Origin: Zizania palustris
Taxonomy: Eukaryota > Streptophyta > Magnoliopsida > Poales > Poaceae
Length of the DNA: 64,000 nucleotides
Direction of reading: 5' to 3'
Assembly (NCBI GenBank): GCA_019279435.1
Contig: JAAALK010000287.1
Location: 61,817,144 to 61,881,143 of the forward strand
In this document: positions 45,022 to 54,624 of the stretch, piece by piece
Layout of the letters: every line of letters starts with the position of its first letter
How positions within the stretch are numbered: the stretch's first letter is position 1
Made by a program: the position numbers and the translations under genes
Notes under the pieces: generated by a model
What the model was told of the DNA's origin: nothing
The model's database searches: none
The model's input: only the letters and a program-made list of their open reading frames with translations

Positions 45022-45338
45022 CTTTGATCAATAAGCAATAATGAGTTACCACAGCAAACTCTTCATTTTGGTGATGCCCTACTGCCCCAATATGAACTTC
45101 AGGACAAAACCTTCAGTAAGACCAGACACACAAGGTGTTAGATCAATTCATAATAGTGTATTAATGTAGAAATATTTAGAACAGGAATAGAGATAATAAT
45201 ATCAAATATGCACATTAGATGGAACTATTCTTAACTTGGTATGATGAGAAAGAAAACATATTTATGTGATCCATAGTTAAAGCAGGAATATATGGAATAA
45301 AGGTAATCTTGCACTAATGGTGCACCATTTATCCATTT

Positions 45339-45547
45339 CTACAACATTTTTAGTGCATATTTCAATTGAATACGGTCTAGTGGTCTACTATAAATAAAGC
45401 AATTGTCTAACAGTTCTATCTTCTCCAAGAGTTCAGATAATTGCATACACAGCCTCTGATTCATAACCGGGCCACACAGCTCCGAGCAAATGTAGGTCCC
45501 GAGTCTCCGCCGCACCAACGCCATTGCAGCACGCACACACAGCGCGC
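45339..45547 (-). other. Exon-like block of unknown origin in CACTA-3
   Basis: On the minus strand an AG acceptor (TTTGCAG, 45548-45553) is followed by an open frame with ATG at about 45527 (MALVRRRLGTYICSELCG, then LCMQLSELLEKIELLDNCF). Its position upstream of the SAP18-like exons on the same strand suggests either another part of the captured transcript or a second captured gene. I do not recognise it. Confidence 0.35.
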
Positions 45548-45789
45548 CTGCAAATTCACATCTGTCATTAGCGCAAGAAACGAACCCTTGACAGGGTATG
45601 TGAAGAACAAGTAATCAAGCAGAAAAAAAATCCTCCTTTAACAGCTGCTATCGATTAGAACGACGATCCCCTATTAGATCAGCGAGAAAATGGAGAAATG
45701 CTTACGGGACAGGAGGTGGCGATCTGACGAGCCGTCTCCGGCCCGGACCCAAGGTCGAGGCCCGAGGCCGAGGAAACGTCGGCGAGCAG

Positions 45790-45990
45790 GGAGGCCGGGG
45801 AGGCGGCGGAGGTGGGCGGAGGCGGCGGAGGCCGTGGAGGTGGGCGGAGGCGGCGGAGGCCGTGGAGGTGGGCGGAGGCGGCGGAGGCGGCGGGAGGCCG
45901 GGGAGGCGGGCGGAGGCGGCGGAGGCGGGCGGAGGCGGCGGGAGGCCGGGGAGGCGGGCGGAGGCGGCGGGCGTAGTCGCGCGGAGGCGG
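45790..45990. repeat. GC-rich minisatellite in CACTA-3
   Basis: Imperfect tandem copies of a 28-base unit (GGAGGTGGGCGGAGGCGGCG plus GAGGCCGT) and shorter GGCGGAGGCGG variants. On the minus strand it would encode Pro/Arg-rich sequence in more than one frame, which is better explained as simple repeat expansion than as a protein. Confidence 0.75.
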
Positions 45991-48900
45991 CGGCGGGGAA
46001 GAAGAGAGAAGGGGAAAACCTAGGGTTAAAACAAGGCATGGGCTGAGAAAAAGAGGCACGGCCTACGAAAAAAAAGCGCGTGTACTTAACTTCCGTCGGC
46101 CACATCTAAAGCCGACGAAAGTTAATTTTAACTTCCGTCGGCTTTTATGCTGGCCGACGGAAATTAAGGGATTTATAACGGGCGGGGAAAAATTCCTCTA
46201 TCTTCCGTCGGCCACTGTGAAAAGCCGACGGAAGATAAAATAGCCGACGAAAACTTTCTGTTTTCTTGTAGTGGCGGCGCACCGTGGGGAGAAGAGGAGA
46301 GAGATGGCAGAGTTAGGTTTTGATTTTTTGAAGCATGGGCAAAATGGTAAAAGCACATTTTTTTGCCACGCTGGATGCTGTGCTGGCAGGTGACATGGCA
46401 AGTTAGAGGTACATAATGGCAAATAATTAGAATGTCTGTGATAACAGTGGCAAATAATTAAAACCAATGATAAGAGTGGCATTTAAAGAGGTGGGAACGA
46501 TAAGAGTAGCAATAATTAAATTTCCCACTTAAGGGGGGACTTCATCCCTAAAGTTGGCTAAACACTTTTGGATCAGATTTTTAATCAAGAAAACACTATA
46601 GACTATTGTTGATCAAACATCTCCTGATTTGCAACAGGGATATCGGAACTATAGCAGGTAAGTTTTTCGGTTTCTGTATTCTTGCGCTAGAGTGATCTGA
46701 TCTCTCTTGTTTTCTCTGGATTCTCTTGAACCTTTGATCTGTTGAGTTTGGGATTCAATCCAAGGAAGAATAGCTACAACCAGAAAATAAAGGAGCACTG
46801 CAATGAAACAAGAAACAGAAACGAGAGTCTGAGTTTTCAATCGGTTTTCTCAACTGAGAGGCTTTTTGATCCTTCTTCTGGATTTATTGGACGAGCTATA
46901 GCTGCTGCTATTTTTCCTAGAGGAGCTACAGCGAGGGAGGTCTTTTTGCCGGATAGACACAGAAGAGAATTTTGATTGCGTTTGCCAAGTATTCACTGAA
47001 TTTCAAGAGAGTCGTGGGCTGTGTTCTTGCTTGTTTTTCTCTGTTGGTTCTGTCGATTTGTGTAGATACACTGCCTAGCTCCAACATGTGATAGATCCTG
47101 TGTTCCTAAAACGCTACAGAGGTTCCGATTGAAATACAATTTTTGTATTGAGTTTGTGAGAAAAATTTCATCAGTTGGTTCATTGTATCTGTCAATCTTT
47201 GCATGAAATGTTTATGATTTTTCTTGTAAGTCTTTTTATTAGAAACAATTTGGTTGAAATGAGTCTTCTATGTCAAGATAATTATATTGATTACTAAGCA
47301 AGTTTACCTCTCATCTGTGTGTAAGATGATTCTGTGCAACTAGTGTTGAGTAAATATCTGCTGTGGAGTATTCAGATCTGAAAGTTTTGTTTTAAACTGA
47401 TTGAGTGTTGAAAGTCTCTTTGGGTAGTTTTCAGTAGTATTGTATTTGATCCAAAACTTTCATATATTGTTCCATACTTAGTTTGAATCTGAATGGAATG
47501 ATAATCAAAATATAGTTTATACTTTATACTCTGAATTGTCTTTTACTTCTGATGTTGAATTTGTTCCTGTTCTGTGCCATTTGTTTCTTGAGTCTAGAAT
47601 TATAGTTATTTTGTTTGAAACATTTTGTTTATTGTCAGTTTTGTGTTATGTTTTTGAAACCTAAACAGTGACTATGAGCTACTAGTTCAATCAATACACA
47701 TTATCTATTCTGAACTTTTTTGGGAACCTTGATTTCTTAGGTTTGATTTGTTTACTGTGTTGTTTTTCAGTTTTCATCATTGAGCTAAAAGTACCAAACT
47801 AAATTTTCATATCTGAACTCATTTCAAAGTTCAACTTCTTTAAATTGGTTCAAGTTTCTCTTCTGAACTATAGAACTGTTTTAAATACTTCTAACATTTC
47901 AGATACATTTAGTTTTTCCTGGAATTACAGTTCTTTCATTTTGAAGTGGTAGACTGTTCAGTTTTACTGTTAAACATATATCCTGTGTTAAGATTCAATT
48001 TTCAGTTCAGTTTTCATTTGAGCTCTGTTCTGGTTGTGATGGTTGTCTTTTTTCTGAATTTCTGAATATTACTGGTACTCATGACATTTATTCTGCTCTG
48101 AACGTGTTGTTGAGTGTCAAATAAAATACTGTTGTAATTCTAGATCTGATTCCATGCACTGTTTTGAGACTGAAATTTTTTTGAAGTAATCTGAATTAAA
48201 ATAACTGGGAAGGCAGCAATCTATGTTCTTATTTTGATAAAAGTAGCCACTGTTTGTCATCAAAGAGTGAGCTCAACTTCAAGCCTTGATCAGAAGAAGT
48301 GCATGTTTAAACTGAATTGAAGTTAAAGAGAAGATCTGATTCGGTAATCAGTTTGAAACAAGTGACACTATTCATCCTCAAGAAGTTTTCAGAAATTGTG
48401 TGATTTCAACTAAAATACATTAGTAACATTCTGATTCATCTTATGACATTTGATCTGGGATAATGTGTCATATAGAAAATCTGTTTTCCAAAATTTGGAT
48501 TTTTCAAGTGTTCTGGAGTATTCTGATTTGCTGATAGTGAATTGTGAGATATCCAGATTGGTCTTTTACTATTTTGAATCTATATCTATTGAAAAGAAGC
48601 AATCATTTCTTTGATTTTAAATCTGAAAAGTAATTTATTTGAGATTTGCTTCAAAATGAATTGAATTCTGAGTCTAGCATGATGTTAATCAAAGTTGCAC
48701 AATTCTGAAGTTTTGAGCTATCTCAGAGTTTCAGTCACCGAAATAACTCTGTCATTCATCTAGTCATCGATCTACACATTGTAGTTTGACATATCAATTG
48801 TCGACAAAGTGTGTTGATACTTCAAACTCCGAACATGACTGAACTCTAAATTTGAAAAGAGTTTGTTGCTATGATTCATTCTGTTTGGTTTAGATCTGAA

Positions 48901-49162
48901 TCTGAATTTTTTGAAGGAGCGTTGGGTGATTTGAAAAGGCCATCTGATTCAGGAGAATTTGTAGAGGCGCCTATTCACCCCCCTCTAGTCGTCATTCCGA
49001 TCCCACAAGAAGTGGTTCCGATGGATCTACAACGGGGAGGAGTGAAGGGAGATGCCGCGACTGGCCAAGCCCTGGCTGAGCTCCCTCTGTACCTCTGCCT
49101 TCGCCTCTAAGATGCACCTCACGACGTCGGAGTTAAAGAAGATGAAGCCGACGCCAAAGATC

Positions 49163-49335
49163 CAGCACCTCGGCGTGAAGAAGCGGTCGTCGGGGCGCTA
49201 GGCCGCCAAGATTTGAGACCTGGTGAAGACGACCCCGATCTGGTTGGGCACCTTCGACTCTGCCAAGGTGGTGGCCCGCACCTACAACGTCGCCGCCCAA
49301 TTCCTCCGTGGGCCCACCACAGACCCCTGCATGGC
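49163..49335 (+). pseudogene. AP2/ERF DNA-binding domain fragment inside the small LTR element
   Basis: The plus frame reads QHLGVKKRSSGR, a TAG, AAKI, a TGA, then DLVKTTPIWLGTFDSAKV and VARTYNVAAQFLRGP. This follows the AP2/ERF pattern GVRxRPWGRxAAEIRD ... VWLGTFDSAEEAARAYDxAAxxLRGP over almost the whole 58-residue domain. Two stops lie inside and the WGR Trp is replaced by Ser. ERF proteins are plant transcription factors that bind GCC-box DNA. The fragment lies between the retroelement internal sequence and its polypurine tract, on the element's sense strand, so it looks like a host coding piece captured by the retroelement. Confidence 0.82.
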
Positions 49336-49630
49336 GCACCACTACCGTTGGTTGCTGCTGCTCTACATGGCGTGACACTGCCGCTATCCGCTGCATATCC
49401 TGTAGCTTTCCCGCAAGGAGTGGTGTTGCCGACCACCGTGGTCACCGCCATCGTCTACATCTCCTCCGCACTGTTTGTTTCGCCTCCGACCAGATCTGTG
49501 TTCCCATCGGATGGCACATCTCTCTGACTATAACGATGTCCCCACTGGTCGCCATGTCTCCATCGGGCACTGTCAGTCTCTCCTGTGCCGATGACTCAGC
49601 AGGACGAGCTGCGTTTTTAGGGAGGTGAAG

Positions 49631-50069
49631 TGTCATGGGTAGAAAGTGGGCCTGCCCTCCAGCCCATGAACAGTACCACGAGTATTGTTCACGTGAATAG
49701 TATCGTGGTACTGTAGCGGGTCCTCCAGGTGGATGCAGGAGGTTAGCATGCTAACCAAATCAGTTGGATAAGATAAGATAAGCAGGATTAGTTGAGGTGG
49801 TTCGGATAAGATAAGATAAGGAGAGTTAGTTCCGATATTTTGGGGTTGTTTGTTAGCCTTGCACACTATATAAGCATAGGGGTAGTTTAGGAGTGGGGTG
49901 TGTTTTGAGTTAGGAATAGCCACCTGGTTTGGCTCGGGTCCTGTACTACTGCCACGCCACTACGGCGCCGCCACACCGCCGAGATCAAGGACCTCAGTCG
50001 GTTCCTTGTTTTCAATAAAATCTACTTCAGGAGTGCGTCTAATCTTGTCTTACCCTATGACCGGTGACA
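49631..50069 (+). repeat. 3' LTR of the small element
   Basis: 439 bases from TGTCATGGGTAG to CCGGTGACA, with terminal inverted repeats TGTCA/TGACA. It contains two GATAAGATAAG doublets (about 49768 and 49805), a TATA box (TATATAA, 49867-49873) and AATAAA at 50014-50019. The 5-bp duplication cannot be checked because the left end is missing. Confidence 0.88.
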
Positions 50070-50079
50070 CTTACAAATG

Positions 50080-50562
50080 CCAATAAAGCACTTTCCTGAA
50101 AGATGCAATGAGTTGCTCCAGAAATTTGAACTCTTTGAAGTCTAAGGGGAATGCCAATAACATAATCCAACCTATGCGAGGGGCCGTTGAGTTGCGGTGG
50201 TTAGGGGCTTCATCATGCCTAACAAAGTTAACCATCCTATCGTCAATCTAGTATGGTCCGGAAGCGATTAAGCTATCATGTTGGAAGATTCCACCCATTT
50301 TGAAGATACCCACCCCTATGGGGTAAATGCAGTACTGGAGTACCTTTAGGTGAAGCACCTAGGTGATATGGTGGTTGATCAGTTGTAAGAACTCCTGACG
50401 CTCCAAGGCATCGAAGTGTTCCTCACACATGGCGATTGCCATGTCTTCGTGCTTCTTGATTTGCTGTCTTGAGAAGGACACATTATTGCGGCGCCGACGA
50501 AGCACCCCACCGCCATCTAAGAAGCACACCGCCTCTAGGGATGAACACGGGAAAGTTTTCCA
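50080..50562 (-). pseudogene. Fragment of a grass-repeat protein (DUF4283/DUF7597-like)
   Basis: On the minus strand one frame reads YPIGVGIFKMGGIF, a stop, VNFVRHDEAPNHRNST and GWIMLLAFPLDFKEFKFLEQ. This is the pattern of a family very abundant in grass genomes (core VRFVRHDEAPN ... WIMLLGFPLDF) and associated with repeats. An upstream block begins MENFPVFIPRGG near 50560 but lies in another frame. It is broken by stops and frameshifts. The family name is from memory and its function is unknown. Confidence 0.55.
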
Positions 50563-50995
50563 TGTTGGGAGGTGAGTGGGGGCTCAGGGAGTAGCAGCGA
50601 AGGAGAAGTTAGCAGGCACAATGGATAGGGTTTCGGAGGTGGGTTGGGCAGTGTACGAGTAGTAGTGAGTAGTACAAGGGGATTAGGTGATTTTCTCGAG
50701 CCGGGGACAAGAACGCCCTGATGGGTAATTGTGCTTGCGACTAATGCCTGTCGGAGTTGATACGCCTGACGTCTAACTGCCTGCTGTGTGTGGGGGAGCG
50801 AGACAGAAAACTGTTCAAACGGTTGAATATATTTTTTACCGGGACAAGACGAGTGGTAGCAGAGGTGGCAAGAAGCTGATAGTGGCCATGACTAGCAGTA
50901 GTTCTAGAGGAAATGCGATTGGAGGCGATTGCAGACTTGGAAAGACTAATGAATGGGCCAGGATGGAAGGGAGGGAGGCATCGGCTGACTAAGTA
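50563..50995. other. Unassigned stretch before the Ty3 gag remnant
   Basis: No gene, repeat border or RNA is recognised. It may belong to the 5' part of the decayed Ty3 element that becomes readable at about 50996. Confidence 0.4.
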
Positions 50996-52571
50996 TTGAG
51001 GGTCCGATTTTTCCCACTCTCACAATCAGGATGGGCCTTCGCATGGTTCGTTTCACTACCGATGGATTCCATCAGAGGATGGGCGGATCTAGAGAAGAAA
51101 TTCCTCCAATATTTCTTTGCCGGCATTCAAGAGATGAAACTCACCGACTTGACACTAAAGCAAAGAATGGACGAGTCGGTGTAAGATTATATCCAGAGGT
51201 TCCGATAAGTATGGAGCAAATGCTACAGCCTGAGTTGGCATTTCAAGGACTCCTGAACCCAATTAAGGAGAAATTTTCATCACACAAGTTCGAGAGCCTC
51301 TGTCCAACTGGTGTAGAGGGTATCGACACATGAGAGTTGATTCCAAGAAGCCGAGAAAGACAAAAGACAGGTATCAGAAGAAGGTGGACTCCGACGAGAG
51401 CAGTGACTTAGATGCAGAAGTCGGTATGGTCGAATGGTCTAGAAACAAGAAGCAAGTTGCATGCCCCTGGGTGAAGCCGACCGAAAAAGAGGAGAGGTAC
51501 GACTTTGACATCAACAAGGACAATAAGATATTTGACCTATTGCTTAAATAAAAGCAGATTCACCTTTCACCTGGCCACGTAATACTACCTGCCGATGAGC
51601 TGAAGAAAAGAAAGCACTACAAGTGTCACAACTCCCCGTCACATCATACTAATGAATGTAAAGTGTTCAGGCAACAGATCCAATCAGTCGTGGAGTAAGG
51701 CCGAATCAAGTTTGACGATGGGAAGAAGTCGATGAACATTGACGGTCACCCGTTCATTCCTAGTCAACATGGTGCATGCGCATTACGTCAGTAATCAGTG
51801 CACGAGGGGAGGAAGACGGATCAACAGTAATGTCACCTCATCAGGCCTCATCAGGAAGTACCAGAGGAGGTTGGGAAAACAGCGAAGATAGTCATGGCTA
51901 CTCGCATTTCAACCCTCACTTGAATTGTGATTTCTTCAAGCTTTGTTGGAACGAGGGGCTACGTCTACCATCCATGGACAACTACTCGGGATTTACTGCC
52001 AAAGGAAGGACGCAAGACGATCATCAGCCACGCAACGTCAAACTAAGGCCACATGACCAAGAAGCCGTGCACCAAATATTGTCGCCATCGAGGGTGTCAG
52101 CGCTTGAGAGGCTTGGCCCCGTTGACTTCGAAGAAATCGGCCAAATGGCTGATGGCAGTACCGCACCAGAAAAGCCACAGTGGTGTCCCTTGGATCTTTA
52201 CGAGGAGCCAGAAGAAGGGTGCAGCGTTTGTGGCAAAGAGAGGGGAAGGCACAAATATACGGTGAGGAAGTTGATCGGCCTCACTAGATCAGGAGCGAAT
52301 GGCGAGAATGGTGGCCAAAAGATAAATCCAATCACGAAGATGACACAGACCACGCTGATACGATGGCTCAGTTGGTGTTAGCTCCATACCCAGAAGAGCT
52401 TGAGCATCGTCACCTAAGACCCTTCTACATCAAAGGGCTAGTTAACAGCAAGCCGATGTCTAAGATGATGATAGATGGAAGGGAAGTTGTTAACTTGATA
52501 CCTTACGCCACCTTCCAGAAGCTTGGAAAGACGCCGGAGGACCTCATTAGGACCTCATCATTTACTAAATA
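50996..52571 (+). pseudogene. Ty3/gypsy gag and protease remnant
   Basis: The frame near 51000 reads FPLSQSGWAFAWFVSLPMDS then WADLEKKFLQYFFAGIQEMK and LTLKQRMDES, the retrotransposon gag capsid signature of grass Ty3 elements. Near 51620 YKCHNSPSHHTNECKVFRQQ is a degraded zinc knuckle. At 52420-52560 FYIKGLVNSKPMSKMMIDG and PYATFQKLGKTPEDL match the protease region, with the catalytic context changed to IDGREVV. Several stops and frame changes occur. At about 52556 the sequence passes directly into the second LFR copy. Confidence 0.8.
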
Positions 52572-53487
52572 ACGTGAGATGGAAGTTTATCGTAAGTTAT
52601 TTTTGTTTTTATTTTTTTATTGATGCTTAATTTTTTAATTTGTTTTGATCAATACAATGAGAAACGTGCAGTTCATGCCATAATGGGCATGCTTGCGTCT
52701 TCAATTAGGGTGTGGCATTGTGCTGCTGCTGAATTGATTGGGTGGTTGATAATCAATGCAGACAACGAATAAAGTATTTTTCTAACTTTAGCATAGTGTT
52801 TCTATTTTTCTTTCACGCTCTGCAGTTGTGGATTTAAATAAAGCTATTTGGTTGTGGGGGATACAATTGTCTACTTTATACTTGATACAGATATACAAGA
52901 GACTAGTCACCTCTTGTGTGTGCCAACATTCGATGCACAAGTTGCTGCTATTAGTGCGCTCTATAATGTATCAGAAGTGAATATGGATTGCAGGTTGAAA
53001 CTTGCCAGCGAGCGATGGTAATATCTACTTCATTTTATTAGATATAGCACATTGATATGGGAGAAGCAACATAAAAATATTACATTCTTTTCTTTAATAT
53101 TAGTTGAACTAGGGATGTTGATAAGCTCCTAAAAGTCATGAAGACCAACATCTCGTGCTTGAAGTTTACAGGAAAGCGTCAATGATATGCTCCCAAAAGT
53201 CATGAAGACATCTCATGCATCTCCTCGTCCACGAGAATACTCTTGCTGAGGTACTCACGTTAGAAGGTAAATACTCGGACACATTTGCAAGGATTCTATA
53301 TGAAGTAACTACAAGGCCGAGCAACAAAGTGACATCAGGGCAAGCTATCTGGGGGAACATAAACTGATGCATGTGTTGAGCATCATTATGTTGTTAAAAT
53401 CTAGACAAGATGTAACTTATTAGGTACTTGTTGACACTTGAAAATGCGCCGAGTCTCTGACTGTATGCGACAAGCACTAGTTGTATT
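52556..53487 (+). pseudogene. LFR: Degenerate second copy of the LFR 3' half
   Basis: Introns and exons of the LFR fragment at about 213-1167 are repeated here, so it arose from genomic DNA, not from mRNA. Damage: the acceptor before exon 2 is lost (AATACAGTG to AATACAATG). About 30 bases removing the end of exon 2 and its donor are deleted near 52770. One base is lost in exon 3 (GTCGACC to GTCACC), and exon 4 has deletions plus a small templated insertion near 53190. The stretch upstream of exon 2 is joined to a Ty3 remnant. It cannot encode an LFR protein. Confidence 0.92.
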
Positions 53488-53526
53488 TGTTAAGGCCCAT
53501 ATACTATAGGTCCATGACTCACATGT

Positions 53527-53559
<33 letters not shown>

Positions 53560-54012
53560 GTATGTATCCCACTGTTAGCATCTAATCTCACTCTCTAATC
53601 TAAGGTTAGTAAGTAGTAACATGGTAACATAGCATGGTTTAGGGTTAGGGTTAGGTCTAATCTAATCCACCCGATCCAAATTTTTTGCTCCCCTGCTGCC
53701 CATCACGGTCTGTTTTGCTGCCACCGTCCGTTGCTGTTTGTTTTCCGCTGTCAGCCGCCCAAGCGGCTTCTTCTTCGCCATCGGTCGCCCGTCCGACTCG
53801 TCTGTTGCCGGCGTCGCCCATAGCAGTCTGTCCCCGCTGCTAACTGCTCGTCGTGGCTCGTCTTCGCCTCCTATCGCTCGTTCGCGTCGTTGTCGCCTGC
53901 TATGGCCTCATCTCCACCTTCGCGGGGGTGCGCATGTAGCCATCGATCTCATCTCCACCGTCGCGGGGGTGCGCAGTTGTCGTCACGCCCATAGTCACAC
54001 TTGTGTGGTGTT
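53488..54012 (+). repeat. Probable copia LTR with microsatellite
   Basis: Begins TGTTAAGGCCCATATACTAT exactly where the LFR homology stops. It contains (CT)n(AT)n at 53533-53562 and a short telomere-like TTTAGGGTTAGGG at about 53638. A weak Met primer-like site (TGGCATCTAGATC) follows at about 54019, so the end is put near 54012. The copia gag fragment downstream supports the call. The exact right border is uncertain. Confidence 0.5.
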
Positions 54013-54056
54013 ATAGTGGCATCTAGATCTCCTCCGTTGACCTTCGCTTCACTAGT

Positions 54057-54624
54057 CATGGTGGACTAGTCAACTTGACCATGAGTACAACAAGCAGAAT
54101 GGTTTCAGGCCGAACTGTGTTGCCTGCTGTCTACACAGTGCGCCTCTTCAACCATATCTCTCTGTAGAATTGTGCTGGTCTTCTCTGGCAGAACTATGTT
54201 GCCTCCTAGAGCACTCCTATAGCACCTGCTCATACTATTTCTGTTGGTTCTATAGTGCCTTGGTGATTTCTACTTCTCTTAGAGGTTGTCATGTGTTTCC
54301 TCTGTTTTTCAACATGTCACAGATAAATGCAATCTAAGAGATTATGCACATGCACTTAAGTCTGATGGTAGTAATGCTAAAGAAGTCACTGATTGGCAAA
54401 TCAGTGATGGTAAAGTGATGCCTGCCATGGTCAATAGTACTAAGCAGTCTATGATTATGAATCTGTCTAAGTTTAAAACAACACAAGAAATTTGATCTGC
54501 CTTGAAGAATAGATTTGTTCAGGACAGTAGTGCTCTTTTACATACTCTCATGCAGCAAATTCAAACAATTGAGCAGAATAATTACTACTCGGCATTTGAT
54601 CGTCTGGTAGGCTCTTTGTCCTCT
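54057..54624 (+). pseudogene. Copia gag N-terminal remnant
   Basis: The frame from about 54330 reads YAHALKSDGSNAKEV then MNLSKFKTTQEI, a TGA, SALKNRFVQDSSALLHTLMQ and YYSAFDRLVGSL. This is the copia gag block in which LW or MW positions precede a variable-length repeat. The stop after TTQEI replaces the expected Trp (TGG to TGA). It is cut at 54625 by the insertion of another LTR. Confidence 0.75.

Larger units (their letters stand above)
44223..46273. mobile_element. CACTA-3: non-autonomous CACTA element in the MULE inverted repeat
   Basis: Left end CACTACAACAATCCAGG, right end TTTTCTTGTAGTG. Subterminal repeats of AACTTCCGTCGGC and its complement crowd both ends (44240-44520 and 46085-46260). 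The left flank is GTG (44220-44222) and the right GCG (46274-46276). The left MULE repeat shows the empty site as GCG, so the target duplication was GCG with one C to T change. There is no transposase. It contains SAP18-like exons, a second unidentified exon-like block and a GC-rich minisatellite. Confidence 0.92.
40195..46526 (+). mobile_element. Mutator-like element (MULE) with long terminal inverted repeats
   Basis: The ends are GGGAAATTTAATTATT and its complement. The inverted repeats, at least 275 bases, extend to the block GGCTCCAGATCTCGCTCCCTC. The 9-bp duplication ACTTAAGGG (40186-40194 and 46527-46535) is diagnostic of Mutator-type insertion. Inside are a MURA-type transposase pseudogene, a tRNA-Thr-like pseudogene and, within the right inverted repeat, a CACTA element. 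Without the CACTA it is about 4.3 kb. Confidence 0.93.
33111..49008 (+). mobile_element. Gag-only Sirevirus-like LTR retrotransposon
   Basis: Two LTRs of about 2.95 kb lie at 33111-36062 and 39733-49008; the second is interrupted by a MULE. They are flanked by the 5-bp duplication GAAGT (33106-33110 and 49009-49013), with a possible one-base ambiguity at the ends. Between them are a Met primer site, a full-length gag with coiled coil and zinc knuckle, and a 1.2-kb non-coding region with polypurine tracts. There is no protease, integrase, RT or RNase H and no room for them. It must have moved with proteins from a related element. Confidence 0.85.
39733..49008 (+). repeat. 3' LTR of the gag-only element, split by a MULE
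   Basis: The parts 39733-40194 and 46527-49008 together match the 5' LTR end to end. The break is at ACTTAAGGG, duplicated on both sides of the inserted MULE. The 5' LTR shows the empty site (GTGCCTACTTAAGGGGGACTT near 33560). Confidence 0.9.
32363..50069 (+). mobile_element. Small non-autonomous LTR element carrying an AP2/ERF fragment, host of the second nest
   Basis: The 3' LTR (49631-50069) starts TGTCATGGG and ends CCGGTGACA. The 5' LTR is a 223-base remnant (32363-32585) with the same end, followed by a Met primer site TGGTATCAGAGC at 32589-32600. The internal part, without the Sirevirus-like insertion, is only about 1.1 kb: a short gag-like ORF (32620-32848), unidentified sequence and a degenerate AP2 domain. 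A polypurine tract (GGGAGGTGAAG) ends at 49630. No pol is present, so any movement depended on another element. Confidence 0.75.

Noticed and set aside
45679..46105. Long Pro/Arg-rich open frames on both strands
   Set aside because: They come from the GC-rich minisatellite, are open in several frames at once and show no domain.
53637..53660. Telomere-like TTTAGGGTTAGGG sequence
   Set aside because: Only two to three units and not a pure plant TTTAGGG array; chance or LTR sequence is more likely than an interstitial telomere.
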